NCBI RefSeq assembly: GCF_001468265.1
Contig: NZ_LNRZ01000006.1
Span: 1-64,000 of the forward strand
DNA length: 64,000 bases
DNA from: Sphingopyxis sp. H050
Lineage (GTDB): Bacteria > Pseudomonadota > Alphaproteobacteria > Sphingomonadales > Sphingomonadaceae
Direction: 5' to 3'
Both the position numbers and the translations under genes were made by a program. The notes below the pieces were generated by a model, which was not told the origin of the DNA, did not search any database, and saw nothing but the letters and a program-made list of their open reading frames with translations. Position 1 is the stretch's first letter. Each line of letters starts with the position of its first letter. This document shows, piece by piece, positions 1 through 7,122 of this stretch.

Positions 1-331
1 CTGCGGATCGCTCCCCGCCTCGCCGCGAACGTTGACCGTGATCGCGATATTGCGCACCGATCCCGCCGCCGCCCAGCGACGCCAGCCCGTTCGACACCGC
101 GGCACGCGCGATCTCGGCCATCACCGACAGCACCGCGCGCTTCAAATCCTCGAACCCCAGCTTGCCCGTCACCACCGCGCGCGTCAGCGCCCGCTCGATC
201 GCGCGTCCCGCCGCATCCGCGCCCGCGCCCAGCGAGCCTTCCAGCTCGCCGCGCAGCGCCGCGATCTCGCGCCGGAACGCGCCCGTGTCGGCGCGCACCG
301 TCACCAGCGCCTCGTCCAATCCATCAGTCAT
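1..331 (-). CDS. GTA gp11-like tail tape-measure protein, 5' part, with apparent frame change
   Basis: Partial gene running off the window. The first ~90 residues after ATG 331 (MTDGLDEALVTVRADTGAF...) have the layout of the N-terminus of GTA gp11: an alternating helix rich in RADT, RGEL and FEDLKRAVLSVM-type segments, ending in a glycine run near position 62. After the glycines this frame reads poorly (IGAQYRDHGQ). The neighbouring frame reads GSVRNIAITVNVRGEAGSDPQ, which looks like the usual gp11 C-terminal segment. The usual middle part with a GPELFVP-type motif is not seen. The gene therefore seems shortened and frameshifted at the G run, so it may be broken, read by slippage, or carry a sequencing error. 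It follows gp10.1 with an 8-base overlap. Confidence 0.6.
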   Translation of the reverse strand, partial: MTDGLDEALVTVRADTGAFRREIAALRGELEGSLGAGADAAGRAIERALTRAVVTGKLGFEDLKRAVLSVMAEIARAAVSNGLASLGGGGIGAQYRDHGQRSRRGGERSA

Positions 332-512
332 CGGGATATCGCTCCATCATCGCGGCGAGCGCGGCGCCATCGACACCCTCGCCCGCCTCGTCGCGATACC
401 CACCGAGCACCGCCGCGACATCGGCCGGCGTCGCCGCCCAGAATTCGGCCGGCCGCCATCCGGCGACGCGCGCCATCAGGCCGGCCAGCTGCTGAGCGAC
501 TTCACCGATCAT
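324..512 (-). CDS. Phage/GTA tail assembly chaperone (gp10.1-like)
   Basis: A 62-residue protein starting MIGEVAQQLAGL and carrying GWRPAEFWAATPADVAAVL, the signature of the short tail-assembly chaperones encoded between gp10 and gp11 in alphaproteobacterial GTAs. It would help load the tape-measure protein during tail assembly. I chose ATG 512 because the longer frame upstream (to 587) translates a palindromic element at 547-623 and would add unrelated residues. It overlaps the start of gp11, so the two are probably translationally coupled. Family length (about 60-70 aa) fits the short start. Confidence 0.75.
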   Translation of the reverse strand: MIGEVAQQLAGLMARVAGWRPAEFWAATPADVAAVLGGYRDEAGEGVDGAALAAMMERYPDD

Positions 513-546
513 CGGTCGTTCTCCCACCACGTCCTCCCACCACGTC

Positions 547-623
547 GTCATCCCGGGCTTGACCCGGGACCCGCCTTTCTTTGCCACAAGAGAAGGCAGG
601 CCCCGGGTCGAGCCCGGGGCGAC
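547..623. repeat. Palindromic intergenic element (family A)
   Basis: Imperfect inverted repeat. It opens with GTCATCCCGGGCTTGACCC and closes with the near reverse complement GGTCGAGCCCGGGGCGAC, around a less conserved centre. Relatives occur at 15534-15609, 45201-45280 and, in frame, at 34421-34513. It separates gp10 from gp10.1, which otherwise sit tightly together in GTA operons. Confidence 0.8.
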
Positions 624-661
624 GAAGAAGAAATCTTCGTACCTTCGCGTTCACCTGTTCC

Positions 662-976
662 TCACCGCCCCGACAAGATCTGCCCCAGCAGCACACGCAG
701 CGCCGGCGTCACCGCCGCCAGCCCCTGCGCGACCACCGCCTCGCCGATCGCCTCGCGCGTCAGCGCCGCGGGCCGGTCGCGCACGCAATGCCAGAACAGC
801 GCCGCCATCTCGCCCAGCGCCAGCCGCCCGTCGGCAGCGCGTTCGACCAGCGCGAACAGCGGGCCCAGTTCTTCCTCGGCCGCGACCAGCGCCGCGAAGC
901 TCGGGCGCAGCACATGGACGGCGTCGCCGATGCGCAGCTCGGCCTCGCCGCGCAGGGCATTCGCCGCCGCGCTCAC
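662..976 (-). CDS. Gene transfer agent family protein gp10 (tail assembly chaperone)
   Basis: A 104-residue protein of the GTA tail-assembly-chaperone type: N-terminal ANALRGEAELRIGDAVHVLRPSF followed by AALVAAEEELGPLFALVERA and a C-terminal helical part. Members act with the short gp10.1 protein around the tape-measure protein during tail building. The start ATG at 976 overlaps the gp9 stop (973-975) in an ATGA arrangement, as expected in a compact morphogenesis operon. Length and position between the major tail protein and gp10.1 both support the call. No enzymatic motif is expected or seen. Confidence 0.8.
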   Translation of the reverse strand: MSAAANALRGEAELRIGDAVHVLRPSFAALVAAEEELGPLFALVERAADGRLALGEMAALFWHCVRDRPAALTREAIGEAVVAQGLAAVTPALRVLLGQILSGR

Positions 977-1380
977 AGGCTCACCACCGCGCCGCTCGAT
1001 TCCAGGTTCAGCGTATATTGGCGCTCGCCGTTGTAATCGCCGGCATAGTCGAGCCGCGTCACCAGAAAGCGCCCGCGCATCCGCTCGCCGCTTTCGAAGC
1101 TCAGCTCATAATCGTCGATCGCCCCCGCCAGCGCATGGCCGCGCAGCCGCGTCTCGGCGGCCGAGCCGGTGAATATCCCCGCCGCGCTCACCGACACCGA
1201 CCGCACCCCCGCGCCCGACAACAGCGCGCGCCAGCCGCCCGAATCCTTGGTCGTGACGTTCACCGCCTCGCCGTTCACCGACAATTGCGTCGTCCGCAAA
1301 CCGGCCACGGTCGTGAACACCGGCGGCGCCGCGCCATTGCCGATCTTCAGCAGAAAGGCACTCCCATTCTCGATTGCCAT
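973..1380 (-). CDS. Major tail protein, TP901-1 family (GTA gp9)
   Basis: A 135-residue phage major tail protein. It begins MAIENGSAFLLKIGNG and contains the TTVAGLRTTQLSVNGEAVNVTTKDSGGWR stretch typical of TP901-1/HK97-gp-type tube proteins in GTAs, then FTGSAAE and a C-terminal YTLNLESSGAV. It would polymerise into the tail tube. It sits between gp8 and gp10 as in other GTA clusters, but the usual close junction to gp8 is opened here by a plus-strand gene (1431-1766) and a palindromic element. The start at 1380 gives the family's normal length. Confidence 0.85.
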   Translation of the reverse strand: MAIENGSAFLLKIGNGAAPPVFTTVAGLRTTQLSVNGEAVNVTTKDSGGWRALLSGAGVRSVSVSAAGIFTGSAAETRLRGHALAGAIDDYELSFESGERMRGRFLVTRLDYAGDYNGERQYTLNLESSGAVVSL

Positions 1381-1430
1381 CGTCTAATCTCCTTTGAGAA
1401 AAAATAGTTCTGCAAATGGGGAGTCGCAGG

Positions 1431-1766
1431 ATGCTGATTTTGACTATGCTTCTGGCCGCCATGGCGCCCGCCCCGACGGGCAACGTCGACACGACGCGCG
1501 CCGCCTTCACCAAATGCCTCCGCGAACATCTGAAGAAGTCGCTCGAGGCGAAGATGGGTGACGCCGAATATGAAATGGCGGTCAAATCGACCTGCGAAAC
1601 CGAACGCGCCGCCTTCCGCGCGGCGGTGATCGCGGCAAACCGCGCCGGCGGCGACAATGCCGCCGATGCGCAGGACAATGCCGATATGCAGATCGACGAT
1701 TATCACGCGAACTTCACCGACAAGTTCAAGGATTACTCCTCGACCAACACCCTGCCGGGCGAGTGA
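1431..1766 (+). CDS. Small exported protein of unknown function
   Basis: I do not recognise a named family. The 111-residue product begins MLILTMLLAAMAPAPTG, a short secretion signal. The mature part (from about residue 18) is charged and helical, with two cysteines (KCLREH and STCETERAAF) that could pair, and a C-terminal YHANFTDKFKDYSSTN segment. ATG 1431 is preferred over 1416 because GGGGAG lies at a good distance upstream. It stands on the plus strand between gp9 and gp8 of the minus-strand GTA cluster, so it is an added gene rather than a structural part. Base composition is close to its neighbours, unlike the insertion at 6.4 kb. Confidence 0.6.
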   Translation: MLILTMLLAAMAPAPTGNVDTTRAAFTKCLREHLKKSLEAKMGDAEYEMAVKSTCETERAAFRAAVIAANRAGGDNAADAQDNADMQIDDYHANFTDKFKDYSSTNTLPGE

Positions 1767-1828
1767 TCGGCTAAGGATCGCTGCGAAAGCCCCCCTGCGA
1801 CGGCCTGGGGGTGGACGTTCCGCCAAAC

Positions 1829-1918
1829 CGTCGCCCCCGCGAAGGCGGGGGCCGCGGCCGGTCTACTCGGCAGCACAGGAATAGGCCGCTAGCGGCCCCC
1901 GCCTCCGCGGGGGCGACG
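1829..1918. repeat. Palindromic intergenic element (family B)
   Basis: Inverted repeat with outer arms CGTCGCCCCCGCGAAGGCGG and its near complement CCGCCTCCGCGGGGGCGACG around a ~45-base centre. Full-length relatives lie at 55491-55581 and 61146-61224. Here it lies between the nested exported-protein gene and gp8. Confidence 0.85.
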
Positions 1919-1932
1919 GCTGGATTCGCCCG

Positions 1933-2340
1933 TCAGCCGTCCTCTGCACCGCCCGCCAGACACCGGCACCGCACCACCATCTCGTGCCGCCACCCGCCTT
2001 CGCGCGCGAAGGCAAAACGGGTTCGCACGACGCGGGCGCCGACGATGGCCCATCCCTCGCCTGCCCCGCGCAGGCCCGAAACCAGCCCCTCGATCCGCCC
2101 CGCCGCACCATCCTCGACGCCCGCGCCCTGCCCGTGCAGCGTCAGGCTCAATCGCACCTCGCGCCCGGCGCGATCTTTCGTCCCCCAGTCGCTCCCTTCG
2201 GCCGTCCCGACCGAGACATAGGGCGTGCTCGCCCGCGGCGGCACGCCGTCGAAAACGCCGTGGACCAACTCCGCCAGCGCCGCGTCGGCCTTCAGCACCG
2301 CCAGCGTTCTCGCCCGCACCGCCTGCTCGGCGCTGCTCAT
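1933..2340 (-). CDS. DUF3168 family tail-completion protein (GTA gp8)
   Basis: A 135-residue protein starting MSSAEQAVRARTLAVLKAD, with FDGVPPRASTPYVSVGTAEGSDWGTKDRAGREV, the typical core of DUF3168 proteins that act at the head-tail junction or tail terminator of phages and GTAs. ATG 2340 overlaps the stop of the connector gene (2337-2339) in an ATGA junction, which fixes the start. A much longer frame to 2862 exists but overlaps gp6 in another frame and is a shadow. It lies between gp6 and gp9 as expected. Confidence 0.8.
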   Translation of the reverse strand: MSSAEQAVRARTLAVLKADAALAELVHGVFDGVPPRASTPYVSVGTAEGSDWGTKDRAGREVRLSLTLHGQGAGVEDGAAGRIEGLVSGLRGAGEGWAIVGARVVRTRFAFAREGGWRHEMVVRCRCLAGGAEDG

Positions 2341-2852
2341 CGCTCGCCGCCCAGCGACAGCCGCCGCCACGGCTGCCAGAGCGCCGCGATCGCCGCCGGC
2401 GGCGCCAGCGCGGCATCGTCGCGCGCCGCGTACAGATGCTGGACCATGCGCAGCATGCCATGGCGGATCGCGGCGGGCACCTCGCTCGCCGTGTCCGCCA
2501 TCCCGGCGCGATAGGCGACGCGCACCCGCGCCCCGTCGGCCGCGCCGGGCACGGTCACCCGCGCCGCGCCGCCGGCGATATCGACGCGATAGTCCGCCTC
2601 GCTCAGCGCCGTTTCGCCGCCACCCGCATCGATCGCCGCCACCGCGTCGATCCCGACGACCGGCCGCGCGGCGAGCCGCGCCGTCCGATCCCGCAGCGCC
2701 AGCACTTCCTCGCCCGCGCGCACGATCAGCCACTGGCCCGTGAACGCCTCGCAAATATTCGTCACCGCGCCGATCAACCGTTCGACCAGCGCATCCTCGT
2801 CCCCCGCGCCCAGCCGCAGCCACGCACGCGCATCCTCCAGGCTCACCGGCAT
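2337..2852 (-). CDS. Head-tail connector protein (GTA gp6-like)
   Basis: A 171-residue protein beginning MPVSLEDARAWLRLGAGDED, the usual opening of gp6/phiE125-gp8-type connectors (phage head completion). A helical N-terminal half (LIGAVTNICEAFTGQWLI) is followed by a beta-rich middle (DYRVDIAGGAARVTVPG) and a C-terminal helix (AIRHGMLRMVQHLYAARDD). It would form a ring between the portal and the tail. It lies downstream of the capsid gene across ~250 bases of repeat-like sequence, and overlaps gp8 by four bases. Confidence 0.8.
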   Translation of the reverse strand: MPVSLEDARAWLRLGAGDEDALVERLIGAVTNICEAFTGQWLIVRAGEEVLALRDRTARLAARPVVGIDAVAAIDAGGGETALSEADYRVDIAGGAARVTVPGAADGARVRVAYRAGMADTASEVPAAIRHGMLRMVQHLYAARDDAALAPPAAIAALWQPWRRLSLGGER

Positions 2853-2888
2853 GGCAGGTCATCCTTTCCAGACAGAATCTCGATGGGA

Positions 2889-2918
2889 GAAATGACGGTC
2901 GTCATTTCGGTCAGACCG
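2889..2918. repeat. Two adjacent dyads between capsid and connector genes
   Basis: Two hairpin-capable sequences lie side by side: a near-perfect 20-base palindrome (GAAATGACGGTCGTCATTTC) and then CGGTCAGACCG. The rest of the capsid-gp6 gap (2919-3101) contains a second GACCGTCATTCGG copy near 3020-3040, so the gap looks like a repeat-derived insert. No gene is supported in it. Confidence 0.5.
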
Positions 2919-3101
2919 AACCGAAAATGCGCCGCTGCCGCGACCCGAAGCGAACGTCCATCTGGACGTGAGCACCGGAAGCGCGGGAGGCGGGCATTTG
3001 CAGGCCGGTCTGGGCGGAATGGCGACCGTCATTCGGCGCCCGGCCCTGACCCGAAAGGGAAGGGAGCTACGGGCCGGGCGCCTATCGCGCACCAGCGCTG
3101 C

Positions 3102-4241
3102 TTAGCTGGCGGCGAACTTCATCAATTTGATCGCCTGCGAATCGATGATCGCACCGCCCACCCTTTTGGTTGCATAGAAATGCACGAAGGGCTTGTTGCT
3201 GAACGGATCACGCAGGATGCGCGTCTCGCCGCGGTCGGCGACGAGGTAGCCGGCGCGGAAATTGCCGAACGCGATCGACAGGCTGTTCGCGCCGACATCG
3301 GGCATGTCCTCGGCCTCGACCACCGGATAACCCAGCAAGGTCGCCGCCTGCCCCTCGACCATCCCCGGTTGCCAGATGAAGGCGCCGTCGGTCGTCTTGA
3401 ACTTGCGGATGCGGCTCAGCGTATCGCTGTTCATCACCCAGCACGCGCCCTGCCGGTACGGCGCCTTCAGCGAATGGACCAGCTCGACCAGCTTGTCCTG
3501 CGGGTTCGACGCCGGAAAGGCGCCCGCCGTCCCCGTCGCCAGATATTGCAGCGACCCGAACGCGCGCACGCTGTCGATCTCGTTCGTCGCCGTATAGGTC
3601 AGGAAGCCCTTCGGCCGGTTCGTCCCGCTGCCGTTCACGAACGCGCTGCCCTCGGCGATCGCGAACTCGCGGCCCAGCTGCTCGGCCAGCCAGTCCTCGA
3701 CGTTGAACATCGCATCGTCGAGCATCGCCTGGCTCGCCGCCGGATTGGCGTAAAGCTCGCCCGTCGGCGGCGCGATCTCGGCAAAGCTGCGCGTCGCCGT
3801 CTCGGGCCGCGCCGCAGTCTCGCCGACCCAGCCGGTGCCGAACGATCCCGTCGCGACCAGCTTGCGATAGCCGCTCGTCCCCGTCTGGACGACCGTCGCG
3901 ATCGACCGGATCGGCGACAGCGTCTTCAGCGTTGCCGCGATGCTGCCGTCGATCTCGCGCGGCACCGCAAAGCCGCCCTCGCCGCCGGTCGCCCCCGACA
4001 GGCTCTTCATCTCGACCCCCGCATCGATCCCGCGCCGCAGGTAGCGCTCGACAAAGGCATCGCGCGCCGGATCGGCCGCCTTGGCCCCATCGAGCGGCAG
4101 GCGCGACGCCGCCACCGCCTGGGCATCGACCTGCGCCTTCAGCGCCGCGACCGAGGCCTTCAGCTCATCGACCGCCTCGGCCGCCAACACGGCATCGAAC
4201 GCCCCATCGAGCGCGTCCGCCTTCACTTCCATATCGTCCAT
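3102..4241 (-). CDS. Phage major capsid protein, HK97 family (GTA gp5)
   Basis: A 379-residue HK97-fold capsid protein. An N-terminal coiled delta-like part (about 1-65: LDGAFDAVLAAEAVDELKASVAALKAQVDA) precedes the domain starting near MKSLSGATGGEGGFAVP, with LSPIRSIATVVQTG and later FNVEDWLAEQLGREFAIAEGSAFVNG and GNFRAGYLVADRGETRILRDPF. It assembles the prohead and is normally processed by the protease encoded just upstream. ATG 4241 is preceded by GGAG at about eight bases, whereas the longer frame to 4682 overlaps the protease gene and is a shadow. The protease stop is five bases upstream. Confidence 0.9.
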   Translation of the reverse strand: MDDMEVKADALDGAFDAVLAAEAVDELKASVAALKAQVDAQAVAASRLPLDGAKAADPARDAFVERYLRRGIDAGVEMKSLSGATGGEGGFAVPREIDGSIAATLKTLSPIRSIATVVQTGTSGYRKLVATGSFGTGWVGETAARPETATRSFAEIAPPTGELYANPAASQAMLDDAMFNVEDWLAEQLGREFAIAEGSAFVNGSGTNRPKGFLTYTATNEIDSVRAFGSLQYLATGTAGAFPASNPQDKLVELVHSLKAPYRQGACWVMNSDTLSRIRKFKTTDGAFIWQPGMVEGQAATLLGYPVVEAEDMPDVGANSLSIAFGNFRAGYLVADRGETRILRDPFSNKPFVHFYATKRVGGAIIDSQAIKLMKFAAS

Positions 4242-4246
4242 GCGTT

Positions 4247-4711
4247 TCACTCCTTCACCACCTGAATCACCCGCGCGAGCGGCTGCATCGGCGCCGCCAC
4301 CAGACTGACCTCCGCCAGATCGAGCGCCACCAGCTCGCGCGGATTGCCCCCGCGCGAAGCCCGTACCCGATAGCCAAAGCTCAGCCCCGTCAGCGCCCCC
4401 GCGGCGACCAGCTTCGCCGCCGCCGGATGCGTCACCCGCGCGACGACGCGCAGCCCGCGCGCATCCTCCGCCAATGTCTCGATCGCGCCGATCACGGCGC
4501 CCGGCCGATGCTGCCACAGCAAAGGCACTGCGCGCCGCTCGGCGAGGCTCGCCGCAAACGCCCCGCGACGCACCACATCGCCCCCGCGATCGACCCGGTC
4601 GAACACCGAGGCGTAACCGGCAAACCTGATCCCCCCTCCCGCTTGCGGGAGGGGGTGCCGCGAGGCCCGTGACTCGCGGCACGGGAGGGCCTGTTCCGCC
4701 GCCCCGCTCAC
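4247..4711 (-). CDS. HK97 family prohead protease (GTA gp4) with in-frame palindrome near its N-terminus
   Basis: The conserved protease begins at GIRFAGYASVFDRVDRGGDV and continues with FAASLAERRAVPLLWQHRPG (catalytic-His region), GLRVVARVTHP and ALTGLSFGYRVRAS (Ser region). It matures the capsid during prohead assembly. The only sensible start is GTG 4711, overlapping the DUF6127 stop as GTGA. That places a palindromic element (4629-4683) inside codons ~10-28 ahead of the conserved domain, adding LPCRESRASRHPLPQAGGG-type residues. Relatives usually begin close to RFAGYA, so the N-terminus appears extended by the element. Product about 154 aa. Confidence 0.75.
   Translation of the reverse strand: MSGAAEQALPCRESRASRHPLPQAGGGIRFAGYASVFDRVDRGGDVVRRGAFAASLAERRAVPLLWQHRPGAVIGAIETLAEDARGLRVVARVTHPAAAKLVAAGALTGLSFGYRVRASRGGNPRELVALDLAEVSLVAAPMQPLARVIQVVKE
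4629..4683. repeat. In-frame palindromic element inside the prohead protease gene
   Basis: Two hairpins back to back: arms CCCCCTCCCGC / GCGGGAGGGGG around TT (4632-4655), then GTGCCGCGAG / CTCGCGGCAC (4655-4664 and 4673-4682). Both are perfect. The element carries no stop in the protease frame, so the gene remains open. Confidence 0.75.
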
Positions 4712-5016
4712 TTCAGCAGCCCCGGCAGCCCCAGCTTCATCGCCAGCCCCACGACGACCAGCGCCAGGCCGCACCGCACCGCCCAGTCGACCACCGCCGC
4801 CCAGGCACTTTTCTTCGCATCGCGCCACGCGCCGAGCAGCTGGCGCAGATCGCTCACATCGTCGCGCGCCGCCTCGTCGGCGAGCCCGAGCCGCGCCAAA
4901 GCCCGCCGCGCCCCCAACTCGCTCGCCTCCTCGACGACGGCTCTCAACAGCGCGGCATCAGGCGCACTCGTCCCCGCCAGCGCGATCAACCGCGCCAGCG
5001 CCTCTTCCTCATCCAT
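4708..5016 (-). CDS. DUF6127 family protein in GTA cluster
   Basis: A 102-residue protein opening MDEEEALARLIALAG, with EASELGARRALARLGL and LRQLLGAWRDAKKSAW and a single C-terminal membrane segment (about residues 78-97, VDWAVRCGLALVVVGLAMKL). It matches the DUF6127 proteins found between portal and protease in sphingomonad GTA clusters (the gp3.5 position). The function is not known to me; the tail-anchored form suggests a membrane role rather than a virion part. Its stop overlaps the GTG start of the protease gene. Confidence 0.7.
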   Translation of the reverse strand: MDEEEALARLIALAGTSAPDAALLRAVVEEASELGARRALARLGLADEAARDDVSDLRQLLGAWRDAKKSAWAAVVDWAVRCGLALVVVGLAMKLGLPGLLK

Positions 5017-5032
5017 GATGTCATCCTTGTTC

Positions 5033-5107
5033 TCGCCTCTCCCCCTGGGGGAGAGGCAGCGAGACTTGCGAACTTGTTCGCTAGTCGCAGCGGTGAGGGT
5101 CTCTCGG
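5033..5107. repeat. Palindromic element (family E)
   Basis: Contains CTCTCCCCCTGGGGGAGAGGC and the word GCGAGACTTGCG followed by CTTGTTCGCTAGTCGCAGCGG. The same word order recurs at 42221-42290, where it lies inside a coding frame. Here it fills the portal to DUF6127 gap. Confidence 0.7.
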
Positions 5108-5121
5108 TCTCCGCAACCGGA

Positions 5122-6228
5122 TCAACCGACCCCCAACAGCGCCTTCTTCTCGTCCGCGGTCAGCCAGTCCGCCGCCGACACCTCGCGCCACAGCGCCATC
5201 CGGTCCTCGACCAGCGCCGGCACCTTATCCAGGTCGACGCGCAGCTCCGCACCGTCGAACCACCCCGACAGTCCCTGCGCCACCGCCCCCAAAATCTTCG
5301 CGCACAAAGGCAGCACCGTCAGCCGCCATAGCGCGCGATTGGCCTCGCGATAATTGGCATAGGTCGCATCCCCCGGCAGCCCGAGCAGCATCGGCGGCAC
5401 GCCGAACGCCATCGCGATCTCGCGCGCGCTCGAATCTTTCAGCGCCAGGAAATCCATCTCCGCCGGCGACAGCGACAGCGCCTGCCATCGGAGCCCCCCT
5501 TCCAGCAGCAAAGGCCGCCCCGCATTCCCCCCGCCCGCAAAGCTCTCGGCGAGCTCCTCGCGCAGCCGGTCGACCTGCTCGGCCGACAAAGGCATTCCCT
5601 TGTCGCCCGGATCATGCACCAGCGCCCCCGAAGGCCGCGCCGCATTCTCCAGCAGCGCCGCATTCCACTTCGCCGCCGCATTATGCGCCGCGATCGCGCC
5701 GGATGCTGCGCCCAGGCACCCCGCACCATAATGATCGTCCAATGGATGCAGCGCTTTCACATGCACGACGGCGACGCGCCCCGCGCCATCCTCGGCCGGC
5801 AGCACCGCCGCCGACCCGCCGGCCTTGTAGCGATAGGCCACCGGCCACCCCCGCGCGTCCGCTTCCACAGTCACCCGCTCGGGCCGCAACGCAAACAGCT
5901 CCGCCGGCGCCCCCGCGCCATCGGTCAAAATCTGCACATAGCCATTGCCGTGCAACAGCAACTGCGACGCCAAAGTCTCGACCAGCCCCTGCCCGCCCGA
6001 CGTCGCCGCAACCAGCGCCGCCAGCGCCGGATCGCTCGCCACCACCGGCGCGCTGCCAGCAGCCTCGGCGACAAGCCGCACCGCCCGCTGCACGATCGCA
6101 TTGGACAAATACCCCTCGCGCACCTGCGCCTCCCACGTCAGAGGCGCGGGCGCACTCCAGCTCCCATACACACGCGACAAAGCGGGCCGCGCAGCCACCT
6201 GCGCGGCCTTGCGGCCAAACCAGTTCAT
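5122..6228 (-). CDS. Phage portal protein, HK97 family (GTA gp3)
   Basis: A 368-residue portal protein. It opens MNWFGRKAAQVAARPALSR and continues AIVQRAVRLVAEAAGSAPVV, LASQLLLHGNGYVQILTDGAG, LFALRPERVTVEADARG and the central GYRYKAGG-like strand. It then has VDRLREELAESFAGGGNAGRPLLLEGGLRW and GVPPMLLGLPGDATYANYREANRALWRLTVLPL, the classic portal C-terminal block. It forms the DNA gate of the capsid. It lies between the terminase (with a plus-strand insertion in the gap) and DUF6127, and the length is normal for GTA portals. Confidence 0.9.
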   Translation of the reverse strand: MNWFGRKAAQVAARPALSRVYGSWSAPAPLTWEAQVREGYLSNAIVQRAVRLVAEAAGSAPVVASDPALAALVAATSGGQGLVETLASQLLLHGNGYVQILTDGAGAPAELFALRPERVTVEADARGWPVAYRYKAGGSAAVLPAEDGAGRVAVVHVKALHPLDDHYGAGCLGAASGAIAAHNAAAKWNAALLENAARPSGALVHDPGDKGMPLSAEQVDRLREELAESFAGGGNAGRPLLLEGGLRWQALSLSPAEMDFLALKDSSAREIAMAFGVPPMLLGLPGDATYANYREANRALWRLTVLPLCAKILGAVAQGLSGWFDGAELRVDLDKVPALVEDRMALWREVSAADWLTADEKKALLGVG

Positions 6229-6426
6229 GATGTTCTCCTATCCGCCGCGCTGTGAGTCCGGCCCGCGCCGCACCTCGTCACCCCACGCTTCACCCCGGTC
6301 TCACTTTTAGCCTCATCGTCGATCTCAGCTTGACCTAGCTCAAACCGGAATCTCGTATAAGGTTGCTTATCTCCTTCAAGTATTAACTGACTCCCATTAG
6401 CTTCAGGCTAGTGATATGCAGTAGGG

Positions 6427-7092
6427 ATGGGCGGGGCCATTGAGAAACTAGACAAATGGAGCGGGCGGATCGCTAACGCTGCCGCTTTGTTGCCGATTAT
6501 TCCTGCAAGCGTTGCCGGTCTAATAGTTGGTTATCTATCAACCGGCGTTGCATGGATTAGCCAGTTTGGCGCGTTTGGATGGTTCTCTGCTGGCTTAGCC
6601 GGATTTCTGGCAACTAGCACTGCTCTCGCATTGCTTGCCAAGACGCGATTGTGGCGAGTCGAAGCAAAAATTCGCGAGCGGATCACAGGTGACGGATCAC
6701 CATTCGATCCAATGGCGCGAGTTTACGAGAATAAGCGGCTTTACCTACGTGACCTCGCGCCGCAGGGGAGGCGAGAAGTCATCGGAAAAACATTCATAAA
6801 CTGCGAATTAATCGGCCCCGGAACGGCAATCATCGGCCTACGCTCTTCAGAGCAAAAGCCGTGGCCCAAAATGGAAAACTCCAATACTTTCGACGTCGAT
6901 TGCATTGAGATCGACGTGAATGTTCGATCAGCTCTCGCAATTTCATTTTTGGATTGTGATTTCTCAGGCTGTAATTTTTATCATTTGACGCTGCTTTTTG
7001 GTCGTCGAGAAAATCAAACGCTGCATTGGATTACTCCTAACTTTAATGAGCCGAGGCTCCTAACGGACGAGAATCCCGCCGACGCCGACTAG
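6427..7092 (+). CDS. Low-GC inner-membrane protein of unknown function nested in the GTA cluster
   Basis: Not recognised. The 221-residue product has two adjacent hydrophobic segments (about residues 17-46 and 49-70, including PIIPASVAGLIVGYL and FSAGLAGFLATSTALALLA), then a soluble domain with YENKRLYLRDLAPQG and INCELIGPGTAIIG. Four cysteines lie in the C-terminal half, with SFLDCDFSGCNFYHL. The layout suggests an anchor plus a cytoplasmic beta-rich domain. It stands on the plus strand between portal and terminase genes. Its DNA is clearly AT-richer than everything around it, with different codon choices, so recent acquisition as a phage-type cargo gene is likely. Confidence is high that it is real, low on function. 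Confidence 0.75.
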   Translation: MGGAIEKLDKWSGRIANAAALLPIIPASVAGLIVGYLSTGVAWISQFGAFGWFSAGLAGFLATSTALALLAKTRLWRVEAKIRERITGDGSPFDPMARVYENKRLYLRDLAPQGRREVIGKTFINCELIGPGTAIIGLRSSEQKPWPKMENSNTFDVDCIEIDVNVRSALAISFLDCDFSGCNFYHLTLLFGRRENQTLHWITPNFNEPRLLTDENPADAD

Positions 7093-7122
7093 CGGGATTT
7101 ACCGGCGCCTTTCATCGCGATT

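Noticed and set aside
2436..4265. 609-codon plus-strand frame across the capsid and protease genes
   Set aside because: High-GC antisense shadow of clear phage genes; its translation is Arg/Pro-rich with no domain.
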